Below, piece by piece: positions 50,896 through 61,135 of a stretch of DNA of 64,000 bases; the stretch's first letter is position 1; every line of letters starts with the position of its first letter. Below the pieces are notes generated by a model. The model had not been told where the DNA came from. It was given only the letters and a program-made list of their open reading frames with translations, and searched no databases. A program made the translations under genes and the position numbers. Source of the DNA: Gracilaria caudata (Eukaryota > Rhodophyta > Florideophyceae > Gracilariales > Gracilariaceae); contig JASCIV010000005.1 in NCBI GenBank assembly GCA_030374735.1, positions 1 through 64,000 of the forward strand, given 5' to 3'.

Positions 50896-52689
50896 TCGTA
50901 ACGATCAGCGGTGTTCAGCGCACTGCCCCTGCGAGTTAGGTGTCCCATGTACACGCTCTGCAGAGCTTTTATGTCGCTTCTCAGTCTCGAGGTTGCATCC
51001 GAGTTGTGAGCAACATGGTCAGATCTTTGCCCGTTCACTTCGGGCGTTGCGCTCCGAGCTTTTGACTGAAGAGTCCACGGCCTACGACTTTCGGACACTT
51101 GAGGGATCTGTCTTCAACGGTAGTTGAGCAATCTATTCTCCTCACTGTGCTGGACAGGTCTTAGAAGCCATTGGCCCTGCTTGGTACTGTACTTGAGCGT
51201 TTGGATAGCCGTCGGTCGAGATACGAATTGGGAACTCCTGCATTCTACCCTCTGCGGCCTGTGTGCCCAGTTGGAAGTTCAACTGTGCACATGCTCTGTT
51301 CAACTCCTGAACAGAGTACAGTGCAGACCCTTTGAAGAATCCACTGTGCACTCGGCATTGAGCAAATTGCGGTCATCCGCTACACTACTGTCTCGTCCCA
51401 TTCGATAGAATCACCGACCTCAGCTACGGAGGCTGACACATGTGGGTCGATTAGCAAATCCTCTCGTCTTCCCAGCTACACAGTGAAATATGATATTGAC
51501 GACACCACGGTTTGAGATACACCGTAGCTTCTCTTCTTGTTCCCCTATTCCAATCCCTACTATGAATCCCGAGCACAAACCAAGGTATATGATTATCCTC
51601 AACAATCAAAACCATGTTCCTCCTGTTAAGCCTCCGGAACGTGACAAACAAATACAGTGACTTAAGTGCCTTTTTGTATCTGTCAAACGGATTCATACAA
51701 AGAAATCGCTACTCGATATTCCACAAGTCTCTGTAATCTCCCCCTTACAATTCTCAGATGAATGAGTCGGCGGGCCTTTCTAAAAGAATTTTCCAAAGGA
51801 ACTCACGATAAAACTCACTGAGAAGCTCAAATCTGTCGTTTTATCAGCCTAGAACACGGTACCAACAGTGCAGGAACTGCCCCCGACGAAAATTGTGAGG
51901 CTAGATGGTTCACGATCAACACCCGCTAGGTATCTTTCATGCACCTCAAATTACGTGTCATGGATATTGGATGCTCCCTCTCTCTACGAAACGAGCGAGC
52001 AGGTAGACCTTCAACAGAGGCTAAAGAAACTGAGGAAGGGGCCCTGTGAAGACTGTCGTTCTTTTTCCGTATCACGGTCTGTAGTCTTCTATTGCGGCAC
52101 TGTAGAACACACGCTCATTAAAGCGGTTCCGTCTCTTTAAATCGAACTAGACCTGACTGAGTGGGTGAGTATTGTCCTAAAGCCCCTTCTTCGTTTCGCG
52201 AGCAAATACTTACCTACCGAAGAACTGTTGGAAGGTAAACCATTCAGTTCAAACTCAATATGCTATTTCGAACAGCACCTGGCGCAGGAAGGAAGACCAA
52301 GAGCAAGCCCATCGCTCAGCGCCGCTTAGCGGCACTGAGCCGGATCAACGCTGCCGCATGCGGAATCGTGGACCCTTTTAAGTTCCCTCGTGCACTTGAC
52401 GGCGCAATGCGAAGTAGAACACATTACAAGGGTATTCTTGTCGAGAACAGAAGGAAAGCTTCCCGTACTGAGGTACATTGTACCCTGGACTCGTGGGTTC
52501 TGTCTTGTAAGTTATCTTGTTTACAACCCGTCACGGGCAACTTGAACACCTATGACATTTCTTCAAGTTACTATCTCCCCTTTTCTGAAGTGTTGAGATA
52601 GTGTTGTCCAACTTATCGACCAACTGTGTCTGCACGTTTAGCGACTGTACTCTGAATAGTGTTTTCTTCGTGATTCTCTCCAACAATTC
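50896..52689. other. about 1.8 kb without a supported gene
   Basis: It has a perfect 9-bp hairpin at 51294-51316 (CTCTGTTCA / TGAACAGAG, 5-nt loop). At 52260-52471 a plus-strand frame of basic composition (AQRRLAALSRINAAACGIVD) ends at a possible splice donor, GAG|GTACAT, but no partner exon is visible because the next 3 kb are coding on the other strand. Nothing else is recognised. Confidence 0.35.
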
Positions 52690-55600
52690 CTACACTTTGA
52701 ACTCACCAGCGTGTGTCAACGTGCTCTTCATGTCGGCGCTTCCGAAATTCGTAACCGACGATGAAAAGCTACGGTACAGGGGATTGGAGTTCCTTTCGGG
52801 AACTCGCTTCATGTGGTCAATCATGTCGCCGTTATGTTCCGAAGGCCGTTGAGCAAGTCGAGTGTCAAGCGAGTAAGACTGTTCATCCTTACTAATGTTG
52901 CTATGCTGAAGACCCTCACCACTTCTCTGCACGTTAACGTTTTTTTGTACCAGCATAGATTGTTGGGGGCCTTGCGGCAGAGGATATTGCTGCGGTAGGC
53001 TTTGACGGGGAACATGCGGTTCTTTCTGGTTAATCGAAGCTCGCAATGGTGGTCGGTCCATGATCACAGGGTCATCTCGTTCATCCACATTTCGCTCCGG
53101 GGAATCGGAGATGTTTTGATTTTCCTTAACGTGGGGCTCTTCGTACTTATTATCCTGAAGTCCAACAGACGGTTGACCAGGTAGAGGAGCAACCTGAGGT
53201 CGAAGATTTTGAGCACCATCCACGGAGATGTGACTAGTGCCAAGAGCGGATTGTGATTCGACAAGTCCTTTCTGGGGGCCCTGGGCGGCTACAGGCATTT
53301 CACCTTGAGGAACAGTTGGTTGATGGGGTTGCGGCTCCATGTACTGTTTTTGAATTGGAGAAATACTTGACGCATGCCCAGTGCGTTGCGCAGGTTGTAA
53401 CTCATTACCATGATAATATTGCTTCTGCACGTTTTGTGGGGCGGCATTCTGCACAGGAGCGATTCGTTGAACAGGACGAAGTTCTCCAAACTGTTGGTGC
53501 TGCGGGTCACCACTTGATAAAGGTGTTGATCGTTGGACGGGTTTCGATGCACTGTATTGTTGTTCAACGTTTTGAGGTGCAACATTTGTCGACGAAACAG
53601 ATAGTGGAGCGGATTTCTCTGCAACATGGATCTGCTGTGGTTGAGCGAAAACTGTGTTTGACTGCCTCATGTTGATCGAAGCGTCCAACGGCGATAAGAT
53701 GCTATTCTTTTGATCCCCTTGAGGATCACGAGTGTGGAAGTCATCGTTGTTCTCGTCATAAGTCTTTTCCTCTCTTCCTCTTCCATCACCGGCCTCGTTT
53801 TGCCCAAAGTTCTCATTACGTCCCACACCACCTGCCTGGGCATCACCTTCTTCTCCATGATTGTCCAGGGCACCATTACCTTGTCTAATTCTGGCATCAA
53901 AGGCTTCCTCTCTTCTATTACGGATCTGATCATCTAGAACATGTGCATCACGGGCCTGTTGTTCATCCTCTCGCCTATTATCAATCTGATGTTCAGAGGC
54001 GTTTCTGTCACCAAGTGCGGCATTTTCTGAACGTCCGCCAGTGCCGTGTTCATCATTAGCTCTTGCGTTATCGGCACTCGCATCATCAGCGTTCGTGACT
54101 TCGGCGTTTGCGATAGTAGCGGTGACATCACTAGCGGTCCTTCTATCAGCGTTTGTGTTACTATCGGTGGCATGATCTGCGATCGTTCCATTACCGTCTG
54201 GGTTATCTGTATTGGCGTCATCAGCGTTGGCGTCATTAGCAGTGGCGCTGTCAGCGTTGAAGCCATCAGCTTTGGCGTCGACAGCGTCAGCGTTTTCAGC
54301 GTCAGAGTCATTAGCATTACCGTCATTAGCATTGGCGTCATCAGCATTGGCGTCATCAACATTGGCGTCATCAGCTTTAGCAGCATTAGTTTCACCAGCT
54401 TGAGCGTCACCAGCTTGAGCGTCACCAGCCTGAGCGTCGCCAGCATTAGCGTCACTAGCATTAGCGTCATCACCATTAGAGTCACCAAGGTTAGCGTCAT
54501 CCGCATTAGAGTCATCGGCATTGGCGTCATCAGCATTATTGTCATCAGTATTAGCGTCATCAGCATTGACGTCTTTAGCATCATCGTCTTTTGCATCAGC
54601 GTCACGAGCATCAGCGTCATCAGCATCAGCGTCATCGGCATCAGCGTCATCAGCATCAGCGTCATCAGCATTAGCGTCATCAGCATTAGCGTCACCAGCA
54701 TTAGCGTCACCAGCATTAGCGTCACCAGCATTAGCGTCACCAGCATTAGCGTCACCAGCATTAGCGTCATCAGCATTGGCGTCTTTAGCATCAGCGTCGT
54801 TAGCCTCAGCGTCACCATCATTGGTGCCATCGTCATTGGTGCTATCGTCATTGGCGCCATCGTCATTGGTGCTATCGTCATTGGTGCCATCGTCATTGGC
54901 GCCATCGTCATTGGTGCTATCGTCATTGGTGCCATCGTCATTGGCGCCATCGGCATTGGCGCCATCAGCGTTAGCATCGTTAGCTTTGGCGGCGTCGGCG
55001 TTAGCGTCACCAGCTGAAGCGTCATCAGCACTGGATTCACCATCGTTACTGTCTTCATGGTTCACACCATCAGCGTTCCCATCATGAATTCGAGCGTCTT
55101 GAGTGACTGTTGTCTTAGAAGCTGCGTCACCAACGAGATTATCGGCAGCCTGGGCCTCATTGTCCTGTGCACCGTGTTGTTGCGCATCTCCGTCGAGTGT
55201 ATGACCTGTTTTTAGGTGAGGGTGAGCACCCCCCAACACTTCATCAGCACGGAGGGTCTCTTTCTGAGCATCCATATTGCGCAAAACGTCGGTAGGCAGT
55301 TGCTGCTCGGGATCAGACTCTGCGAAACGATGAGACGGCGGCTGTTGCAAATCATCAGCCTCATGATGAAGAGAAGGTTTTAGAGTTTGTGCATCCTCTC
55401 CTCCTAGGATGGGATGATCTAGATGGTTCGAGGATTGATGCGAATCATGCATAATCACATTCTGATCATGAAAGATGGAATGCCTGCCACGACGATCACG
55501 CAAGGAAGCGATACGGGAAGCACGTGACGATTGTAAATGAGAATGATCAGTAGATTCTAAATGCGGAGCCTTCGGAAGCGGGACACGAACTGGACTGTTA

Positions 55601-55851
55601 TCATGGTCATGTGCTCCGTCGTTCGCAAAAGAGGCCTCATCATCAATGGGTACGCCGCCATGAATAACAACCTGGTGCGGTTGAAACAGCCTGAAACTTG
55701 GTTTCAACAAGACAAACGCGGACAAGAACACCAAGAGGAAAGCGATACGAACGTAAGCAACACGCGATCGAGGCCGATAAGCGCGAAAGCGCTTGCCGGT
55801 CACGGAGGTACGTTGCATCGCTCGCTGTTGCGTATTTTGTCGATGAAGCAT
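52690..55851 (-). CDS. type II membrane protein with a long Asp/Asn/Ala pentapeptide-repeat region
   Basis: A 1053-residue protein. A short basic N-terminus (about 30 residues) is followed by one membrane span (about 31-49, IAFLLVFLSAFVLL) with Arg on the cytosolic side, giving a type II (lumenal or extracellular C-terminus) topology. Residues about 90-265 are His/Gln/Asp-rich. Residues about 265-600 are a nearly continuous five-residue repeat of the type D-A-N-A-D/G, with a T-N-D-D-G/S variant block; Asp makes up roughly a third of it. The C-terminal 400 residues are Gln/Pro-rich with imperfect repeats (PVQRIAPVQNAAPQNVQKQY and relatives). No catalytic domain follows. It resembles no family I know. 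An Asp-rich lumenal or wall domain could bind Ca2+ or other cations, but that is inference. Confidence 0.7.
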   Translation of the reverse strand: MLHRQNTQQRAMQRTSVTGKRFRAYRPRSRVAYVRIAFLLVFLSAFVLLKPSFRLFQPHQVVIHGGVPIDDEASFANDGAHDHDNSPVRVPLPKAPHLESTDHSHLQSSRASRIASLRDRRGRHSIFHDQNVIMHDSHQSSNHLDHPILGGEDAQTLKPSLHHEADDLQQPPSHRFAESDPEQQLPTDVLRNMDAQKETLRADEVLGGAHPHLKTGHTLDGDAQQHGAQDNEAQAADNLVGDAASKTTVTQDARIHDGNADGVNHEDSNDGESSADDASAGDANADAAKANDANADGANADGANDDGTNDDSTNDDGANDDGTNDDSTNDDGANDDSTNDDGTNDGDAEANDADAKDANADDANAGDANAGDANAGDANAGDANAGDANADDANADDADADDADADDADADDADARDADAKDDDAKDVNADDANTDDNNADDANADDSNADDANLGDSNGDDANASDANAGDAQAGDAQAGDAQAGETNAAKADDANVDDANADDANANDGNANDSDAENADAVDAKADGFNADSATANDANADDANTDNPDGNGTIADHATDSNTNADRRTASDVTATIANAEVTNADDASADNARANDEHGTGGRSENAALGDRNASEHQIDNRREDEQQARDAHVLDDQIRNRREEAFDARIRQGNGALDNHGEEGDAQAGGVGRNENFGQNEAGDGRGREEKTYDENNDDFHTRDPQGDQKNSILSPLDASINMRQSNTVFAQPQQIHVAEKSAPLSVSSTNVAPQNVEQQYSASKPVQRSTPLSSGDPQHQQFGELRPVQRIAPVQNAAPQNVQKQYYHGNELQPAQRTGHASSISPIQKQYMEPQPHQPTVPQGEMPVAAQGPQKGLVESQSALGTSHISVDGAQNLRPQVAPLPGQPSVGLQDNKYEEPHVKENQNISDSPERNVDERDDPVIMDRPPLRASINQKEPHVPRQSLPQQYPLPQGPQQSMLVQKNVNVQRSGEGLQHSNISKDEQSYSLDTRLAQRPSEHNGDMIDHMKRVPERNSNPLYRSFSSSVTNFGSADMKSTLTHAGEFKV
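54190..55020. repeat. 15-bp tandem repeat array (coding)
   Basis: On the plus strand the unit is GCATTAGCGTCATCA with single-base variants (GCATTGGCGTCATCA, GCATTAGCGTCACCA). A related block at about 54820-54960 uses ATTGGTGCCATCGTC-type units arranged in a higher-order pattern. Because 15 is divisible by three and the unit has no stop in most frames, antisense and out-of-frame reading is also open for hundreds of codons. Confidence 0.9.
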
Positions 55852-56284
55852 GATAGCGAATCTATCATGACGATGGGAGCCGAATAGAGGTGGCGGTAGA
55901 CCGGAGTTTTGTACGGTGGATTAGTGTGATTTGTGGACGGATTGCGTGGCAAGTGGCACTGGGCCGATCGGAGAAGGAAAGGGGAGAGGTGGTTTTGAGG
56001 TTTGGTGCTGGTGGGGCGCATTGCAGCGGTTTACAGGGCACGCGCCGGCAACAGTGCTGGACACGCTTATGAGTGGATGAGGTGTGGAAGAGGTGCGGTA
56101 CGCAACAAGATTAGCAAGCACAAGACGCTTTCCAGTTTTTGCGCGTGGCGCGTGCGGGTAAGGATTTAAGCACAAAGCGGCTTGTAGCTGACAAACAACA
56201 AGCGCTCTTTTTTACAGACTAATGTACTTGACCAATACAGGAAGGGGTGAATGAATGGGCGCTAGCATGAAAAGAGGACCAGAG
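55852..56284. other. no recognisable gene
   Basis: 430 bp between the start of the Asp-rich gene and the stop of the Alba gene (both minus strand); presumably the promoter of the former. Confidence 0.4.
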
Positions 56285-56893
56285 TCACGACGTTTGTGAG
56301 GAGGGGTTGGCTTGATGTGAGTTAGGTGGGGTCGGGGAGGAGGCGCGAGGGTTGGTGTCTCCCGCGTCATCGGCAGGAGAGTGTGAGTGGTTGTTAGTGA
56401 AGTTATCGTCGTGTGGTTGCTCGATGCGAGTGAGCCATATCTGGATCTTTGCCTTCGGGTTGGACGAATGTCCCTTTGTCGGTTGTACCAACGACGTTCG
56501 AATCTCTGTCATCACAACATAAACAAACACAAACACAGAATGGTCAGAACACCGGCGCATGCGAACGTGTGAAGGCGGGCAGCAGACGCTTTCATCGCAC
56601 GTACCATCAATGGTTGCAATGCTTTCTTCGCGTAGGAGTTCAGCGATTGTAACAACGTTGACGACGGCCAACCCCAGACCACTCAACTCGATTCGCGTAT
56701 CGGAATGCAGAAACTTCTTCGCCAGAGAGACGAAGAAATGGACTGGGCGTTTCTCACGCGATACCTGAATGCGTCGGCATGTGCTTCCGTTCTGTTGGTG
56801 AGCCGCTTGTTGTTTGATTTGAACGACCTGATGAGGATCGTTCTCCGGCACGGCATCGACAACAGCGGTGTCGACAGAGGCGGAAGGTGTCAT
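56285..56893 (-). CDS. Alba-domain nucleic-acid-binding protein, two exons with an in-frame intron
   Basis: Exon 1 (56893-56605) starts MTPSASVDTAVVDAVPEND and carries an Alba domain at about 49-110: RRIQVSREKRPVHFFVSLAK, DTRIELSGLGLAVVNVVTIAE, LLREESIATID. A 99-bp GT-AG intron (56506-56604) joins it to exon 2 (56505-56285), where EIRTSLVQP completes the domain and KAKIQIWLTR is its last strand. The spliced protein is 169 residues and ends in a polar tail. Alba proteins bind RNA and DNA; eukaryotic ones act in RNA metabolism and translation control (Rpp20/Rpp25 relatives and Mdp2-like). The intron length is a multiple of three and has no in-frame stop, so an unspliced transcript would encode a longer protein with 33 extra Cys/Val-rich residues inside the domain. 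Confidence 0.78.
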   Translation of the reverse strand: MTPSASVDTAVVDAVPENDPHQVVQIKQQAAHQQNGSTCRRIQVSREKRPVHFFVSLAKKFLHSDTRIELSGLGLAVVNVVTIAELLREESIATIDGTCDESVCCPPSHVRMRRCSDHSVFVFVYVVMTEIRTSLVQPTKGHSSNPKAKIQIWLTRIEQPHDDNFTNNHSHSPADDAGDTNPRASSPTPPNSHQANPSSQTS

Positions 56894-57299
56894 CTCGCAG
56901 CAACAAAAACAACAAAAATGGGAGCAACAGCAAACAAACAAGACGCGGCTGGCGGGCTCAGTGTTGCGACGAGGATGGCGGCCGCACACGGAACGAAGCG
57001 GCCTTAAGAACGATGCAGCGCGAGTTGTAGTATGGCGCGCGGAGGCCAGCGCGGGCGCGTTCAGTGTCGGTAACCTTTACGCGTGGCGCTTGCTGCTTGC
57101 ATTCACTTTTTGTGGCACGCTGGCTTACACAGCTGCGCGCCGCGTGACGTGTCGCGTGAGCGTCGCGCGAGGAACGACCAATGGGCTGCCACTGTCTCCG
57201 ACACATGTGCCGCGCCTCTCGGTCCTGGCAGAGTCTCTGCCCTGGCAGCCACAGTAGTGGTTTAAGTAGCCGACGAAGAACTCCCAGCGGTCAGTCCCA
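56894..57299. promoter_or_regulatory. upstream region of Alba gene and tRNA
   Basis: About 400 bp. It contains the Alba promoter and leader, and the sequence just upstream of the tRNA gene. No other gene seen. Confidence 0.35.
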
Positions 57300-57370
57300 G
57301 GGTTCGTAGCTCAGTGGTAGAGCAATCGACTGCAGATCGATAGGTCGCGTGTTCGACTCACGCCGGGCCC
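57300..57370 (+). tRNA. trnC-GCA: tRNA-Cys (anticodon GCA)
   Basis: A full cloverleaf can be drawn: acceptor stem GGTTCG pairing with CGGGCC with two G-U pairs, D arm GCTC-AGTGGTA-GAGC, anticodon arm ATCGA-CTGCAGA-TCGAT with anticodon GCA, a 5-nt variable loop, and T arm GCGTG-TTCGACT-CACGC. There is no intron and no encoded CCA. A run of T residues (57380-57386) just downstream fits an RNA polymerase III terminator. It is a nuclear-type elongator tRNA in a short gap between the Alba and GH16 genes. Confidence 0.92.
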
Positions 57371-57378
57371 TATCCCCA

Positions 57379-57387
57379 ATTTTTTTG
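57379..57387 (+). terminator. T-run, likely RNA polymerase III terminator of tRNA-Cys
   Basis: A run of seven T residues about 10 bp after the mature 3' end of the tRNA. Confidence 0.6.
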
Positions 57388-57470
57388 AACTCCCCACCTT
57401 CCTTTCTTGCGCCGGGCGCAAACAGCCTCATGCTCTGCTTTTTGCCCTTCACCACGGCTCGTTTGTCTTC

Positions 57471-58925
57471 CTAAAATCCCCCGAAGGCTGGAAGCTGCAG
57501 CCCGCCGGCAACCCGGCCAAACCCTCGTCCGCCGCTATTGTCCGTCCCAGTCACACCGCCTCCGCCGCCCGTTGAACGCGTTCGATCCGGACGTCCCAAA
57601 GAGCCCAATGGCAGCGCCATTCCCACGTCACCGCCGCTCACAACGCTGCTCGGCTCCACCTCGCTCGGCTCGTCCTCACTCGCACTCACCGGCACTGTAG
57701 GAAGCTGCACGCTGTTGAAGTTCACAATTTCGTCCTCGAAGTCGGCCATGTTAATATGTTCATCGCTATCAAATATCGTTCCTGCAACGTCTTCTAGATT
57801 CATGTTCATCTGTTCTACGAAAGGTGCCCATGAGCCGCCCCTAAGCGGCAAAACAGGCGCGTAAACTCGCTCGTTACTTCCTGGGATTGGAGGTCGTTGT
57901 AAACCGTCCACGGGCGCTTCTGTTTCTGGTTCAGAGTTCATATCTTCGATTTCCATATCTGCTTCGTCGTCTTCATCGTCGTCTTGGTCCACCTCGCTGC
58001 TATCTACGCCTGTCGTCAATGAAGTTACTGGTAACATGTCTGTACTTAATTGACGCTCTGTCTTGTTTTGGTCCCCCTTCCTCTTCCTTTTTCTTGTCCA
58101 GGCGCGAATGTACTTGATTTTGTAGACCGCAGGCAATGTGTCCTTAGACGGCAGACCGAACCAAAACGGCATTGTCTCAACATCAAACTTCATAGGAAAC
58201 GCTTGTTTCCAATTGTAGTTACGGTCTTTTCGAATCGCACGCCCATTGAAAGTCCATGTGATATACCTCTTGCTCCAGTCCAGCCCGTATGTGTTGAACT
58301 TGGAGCGTAGCTTTTTGCTGTGTGTGTAATAAGTCGGTTTGTCAATTTCATTCTCACCCGGGTTAATTCCTTTCCTCTTGTTGCGAAACACGTGCAGATT
58401 CATGTTGATACGCTTGCGAAAGTCTACTCCATCGTTTACTGCACCCCCACCGATTTCGTACACATCAATTTCAGTCCACAGTTTGGGCGTATCAAGAGAA
58501 CCCCAGAAGGACGACGACAATCTCGAATTTGATGGCTTGGCTCGCACTTCAAAGTATCCAAACCTTGCCTTCTTTCGTGTTTGTACGAACGCCGTGGTGT
58601 AGTTTCCATATCCTTCTGGCGCATCTTCAAACGGTTTGTCATTTTTCTCATATCGACCGCGTAACCTTAGCTCTCCTTTTCGTTGCTTAACGTTTTTGGT
58701 TGCAAATAATCCGGGCTGTCTCCCTTTCCACCTGGGGTTGATGTCGTGCCATTTGTCAAGGTCGAATCTCCGACCTCTGAATTCATCTGTGAAGTCTTCC
58801 TTGGGTATAAATCTGAATTTCTTGAACAAATTGTCCTTCAGCAGTGGTTTCTTGCACTCTGCAATCGTTATTAGGAGCGTTAGCAGCGCGAGGGAGAATT
58901 TTAGAAGCTTGTTCATGTTCTTCAT
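57471..58925 (-). CDS. secreted glycoside hydrolase family 16 (galactan-hydrolase-like)
   Basis: A 484-residue protein with a signal peptide (LLKFSLALLTLLITIAECKK, about 1-25). The catalytic domain (about 40-280) has the GH16 signature WTEIDVYEIGG: nucleophile E152, D154 and acid/base E157, with the extra residue between D and E (E-x-D-x-x-E) typical of agarases, porphyranases, carrageenases and laminarinases. Other markers are RFGYFEVRAKPSNSRLSSSF and TYGLDWSKRYITWTFNGRAI (the strand with W..Y.I.W.FNG). The overall feel is of red-algal and marine bacterial galactanases, so remodelling of the alga's own sulphated galactan wall is a reasonable inference. The C-terminal 200 residues are acidic and then Gly-rich, probably disordered. 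Intronless. Confidence 0.87.
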   Translation of the reverse strand: MKNMNKLLKFSLALLTLLITIAECKKPLLKDNLFKKFRFIPKEDFTDEFRGRRFDLDKWHDINPRWKGRQPGLFATKNVKQRKGELRLRGRYEKNDKPFEDAPEGYGNYTTAFVQTRKKARFGYFEVRAKPSNSRLSSSFWGSLDTPKLWTEIDVYEIGGGAVNDGVDFRKRINMNLHVFRNKRKGINPGENEIDKPTYYTHSKKLRSKFNTYGLDWSKRYITWTFNGRAIRKDRNYNWKQAFPMKFDVETMPFWFGLPSKDTLPAVYKIKYIRAWTRKRKRKGDQNKTERQLSTDMLPVTSLTTGVDSSEVDQDDDEDDEADMEIEDMNSEPETEAPVDGLQRPPIPGSNERVYAPVLPLRGGSWAPFVEQMNMNLEDVAGTIFDSDEHINMADFEDEIVNFNSVQLPTVPVSASEDEPSEVEPSSVVSGGDVGMALPLGSLGRPDRTRSTGGGGGVTGTDNSGGRGFGRVAGGLQLPAFGGF

Positions 58926-61135
58926 GGTTGAGGGATTGTTGCGGCTCGTTAGAAATCAAGAGCCTCTTGTCACCAAGATTGGTGACTTGAGGAAGAACGG
59001 AAAGTTCGGTACTCCGCTGGCTGTTTTGCAATTTCTATTAAGTCCCAACCCCGAAAGTGTCATGGGTAGCGGAGGCGTATTCGGGCCCTAAGCTGCCATA
59101 CGTGAGAGATGTTGTTGCAGGTCTTTCGCGCAACTGACCTAGTCGTTGCTCACGTAGAGTCGCCAAAGTCATTGAATATCATTTAGTGGAGGAATGCTCT
59201 TTGTGCTCATTTACACTGGTTGTTGGTAAGGCCACAAGAATGGCCCTTGCCTGCACCCAAAATGTCATTGTTCAAAACATAACTTAGTGCGGTGTAACAA
59301 AAACACACGCAATTGTGCCTGGGCCTCCGCGTGATTGTCTGTTATTACACTGGCTTGTTTCCAAGGCATGTAGACGTTCGAAGTCCGTCGCACTGGGCAA
59401 CGAAATGGCCCCAGTTTGAAGGTCTCCTTTTATCTTCATCGCTCCACGTGATAAATCTGGAAAGGCATATAACTTTTCTCATCTGAATGTGAGTACCTAC
59501 CTTCGTAGAACTGGAGGCTCTTTCCCTTGGTTGGTGAGCTAAGTTCTTTAGTACTACTGATTCTGGACTGATAGGAGTGTTGTAGAAAAGAACTTATTAT
59601 TCAATCAATCTCGAAACTAGGTCCTAGGTCCTAGGAGAAACTCATGGAACGAACCACTCTTCATCAGGACTACAGCAGGAGTGTACATTAGTATAATGTA
59701 TCGCTCTTTCCAAGTACAAAGAAGTAACGATGGCTTTAGCTTATGCGGACAATTGTCTCGACAGGCGTCTTTGATGCACAACTGAATTATAGCTGACGTG
59801 CTGTACCACTGTACATGATTGCTTGAACTTGTCTTGTGTCGTGAACGGAAGTTTGGCTGTCGTCGACTAAAGGCAATGAAATAATAGTGAAAACTGCACA
59901 GCATAAAAGAGCAGAAGCATAACGTTAAATTCTTTATAATGAGTGCGGTTGAACGGAAGCTTGAAGTGTAGTCTGATGTGACGTAGAGGTATTCTGACAT
60001 TCCTGTCTTCCATTTTCGGCTTGAACGATGAGGGATTTAATTTTGTCGTTACACCGATCGCGACAGTAGTGAGCACCTAACTCCTGCGTACTGGCGAGCC
60101 GTATCTGTTTAAGGGTGTTCAGTTTGGCCCCCCGCCCTGGAACAATCTCTGTTTTCACTAATGCGAGCTACGGTTCTATGTTCAAAAACGAATTCGTCAC
60201 ATTGAAGTCCTTCTTCTTTCTTCTTCTGATTTCTGAGGTAAACTTCTAACCGCCTAACATTTTCATACCGTTGTTGGGCCCGCTCTGCATTCAGTTCGCG
60301 GTTGCCAATGTTCCTTCTCGAAGCTTGGCCTGGCAAGAAATCGTAAGTGTCCTCTCAACCGATAGTGCTGCAAGAAAAAGCTGTCTAGAATCTGGAACAC
60401 GGCGTTCCTCGTTCTAGATAGCTTTGTTCCGAACACCTGCAAAACCACGCAATGGACAATGTTGGCCGCGGACTACGGACCATCCAAAGACGTTGAACGT
60501 GCCGAGAACGGATGAAGAGCGCTCAAAAACAGATCTTTCCCGTTCGTAGACTGTAGGATGGTTAATCATTTTGATTCAATGAATAAGTACGACCCTGTCG
60601 ACCAGGGTCCAATCTTGGCGATCGAAAGAACGAAAGGGTACGTGCATCTCGCCTTCTCGCGGTGTGCCTGTCTTCGATCTAACTGCTGATCGAAGCGAAA
60701 TGAGATGGCAAACGGATCTCCAACGGAGGCCAAGGACAAGGAAAATGTCGAAATCAACATAAAGAAGAAAGAACGAAGAACGAAAATCCCTGGCCTACAT
60801 CAAAATGTACGACTATGTCTAAGGCCCACAGATATTCAAGTTGAAGATGGTTCGAATTCCGAGATAAAATGCTAGTGCTTTCGACATTACCAGAACATAT
60901 GGCTGAACTAACAAATGCAGCTCAGAATGCATGAAGCCTTCACTAATCAGAAAACGTTGGAGGTATCATGCGCATTGTGATACCGGAAGAAAGGTTCCTC
61001 GTATGCTTTATTTTTTTCCACTCTTTCACCGCACTGGCATGCAAGCGATCACCCGCCGCGCCTCTCAAACAACCTATCATCGCGTGTACCCAGTTGCAAA
61101 TCTCTATACATCATCACAATCAAAACAACGCACTC
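58926..61135. other. about 2.2 kb without a supported gene
   Basis: Contains the GH16 promoter. A short palindromic repeat (CTAGGTCCTAGGTCCTAGG) lies at 59617-59635. Two overlapping minus-strand frames at 60109-60448 have coding-like patches (FQILDSFFLQHYRLRGHLRF; NVRRLEVYLRNQKKKEEG) in different frames, perhaps the remains of a gene. Confidence 0.35.

Noticed and set aside
52260..52601. 113-codon plus-strand frame with a possible splice donor at 52472
   Set aside because: The composition is suggestive, but there is no family match and no partner exon before the convergent Asp-rich gene; kept only as a note.
54046..55020. Idea that the regular 15-bp units are a CRISPR array
   Set aside because: There are no spacers; units are contiguous, in frame and inside a long eukaryotic coding sequence.
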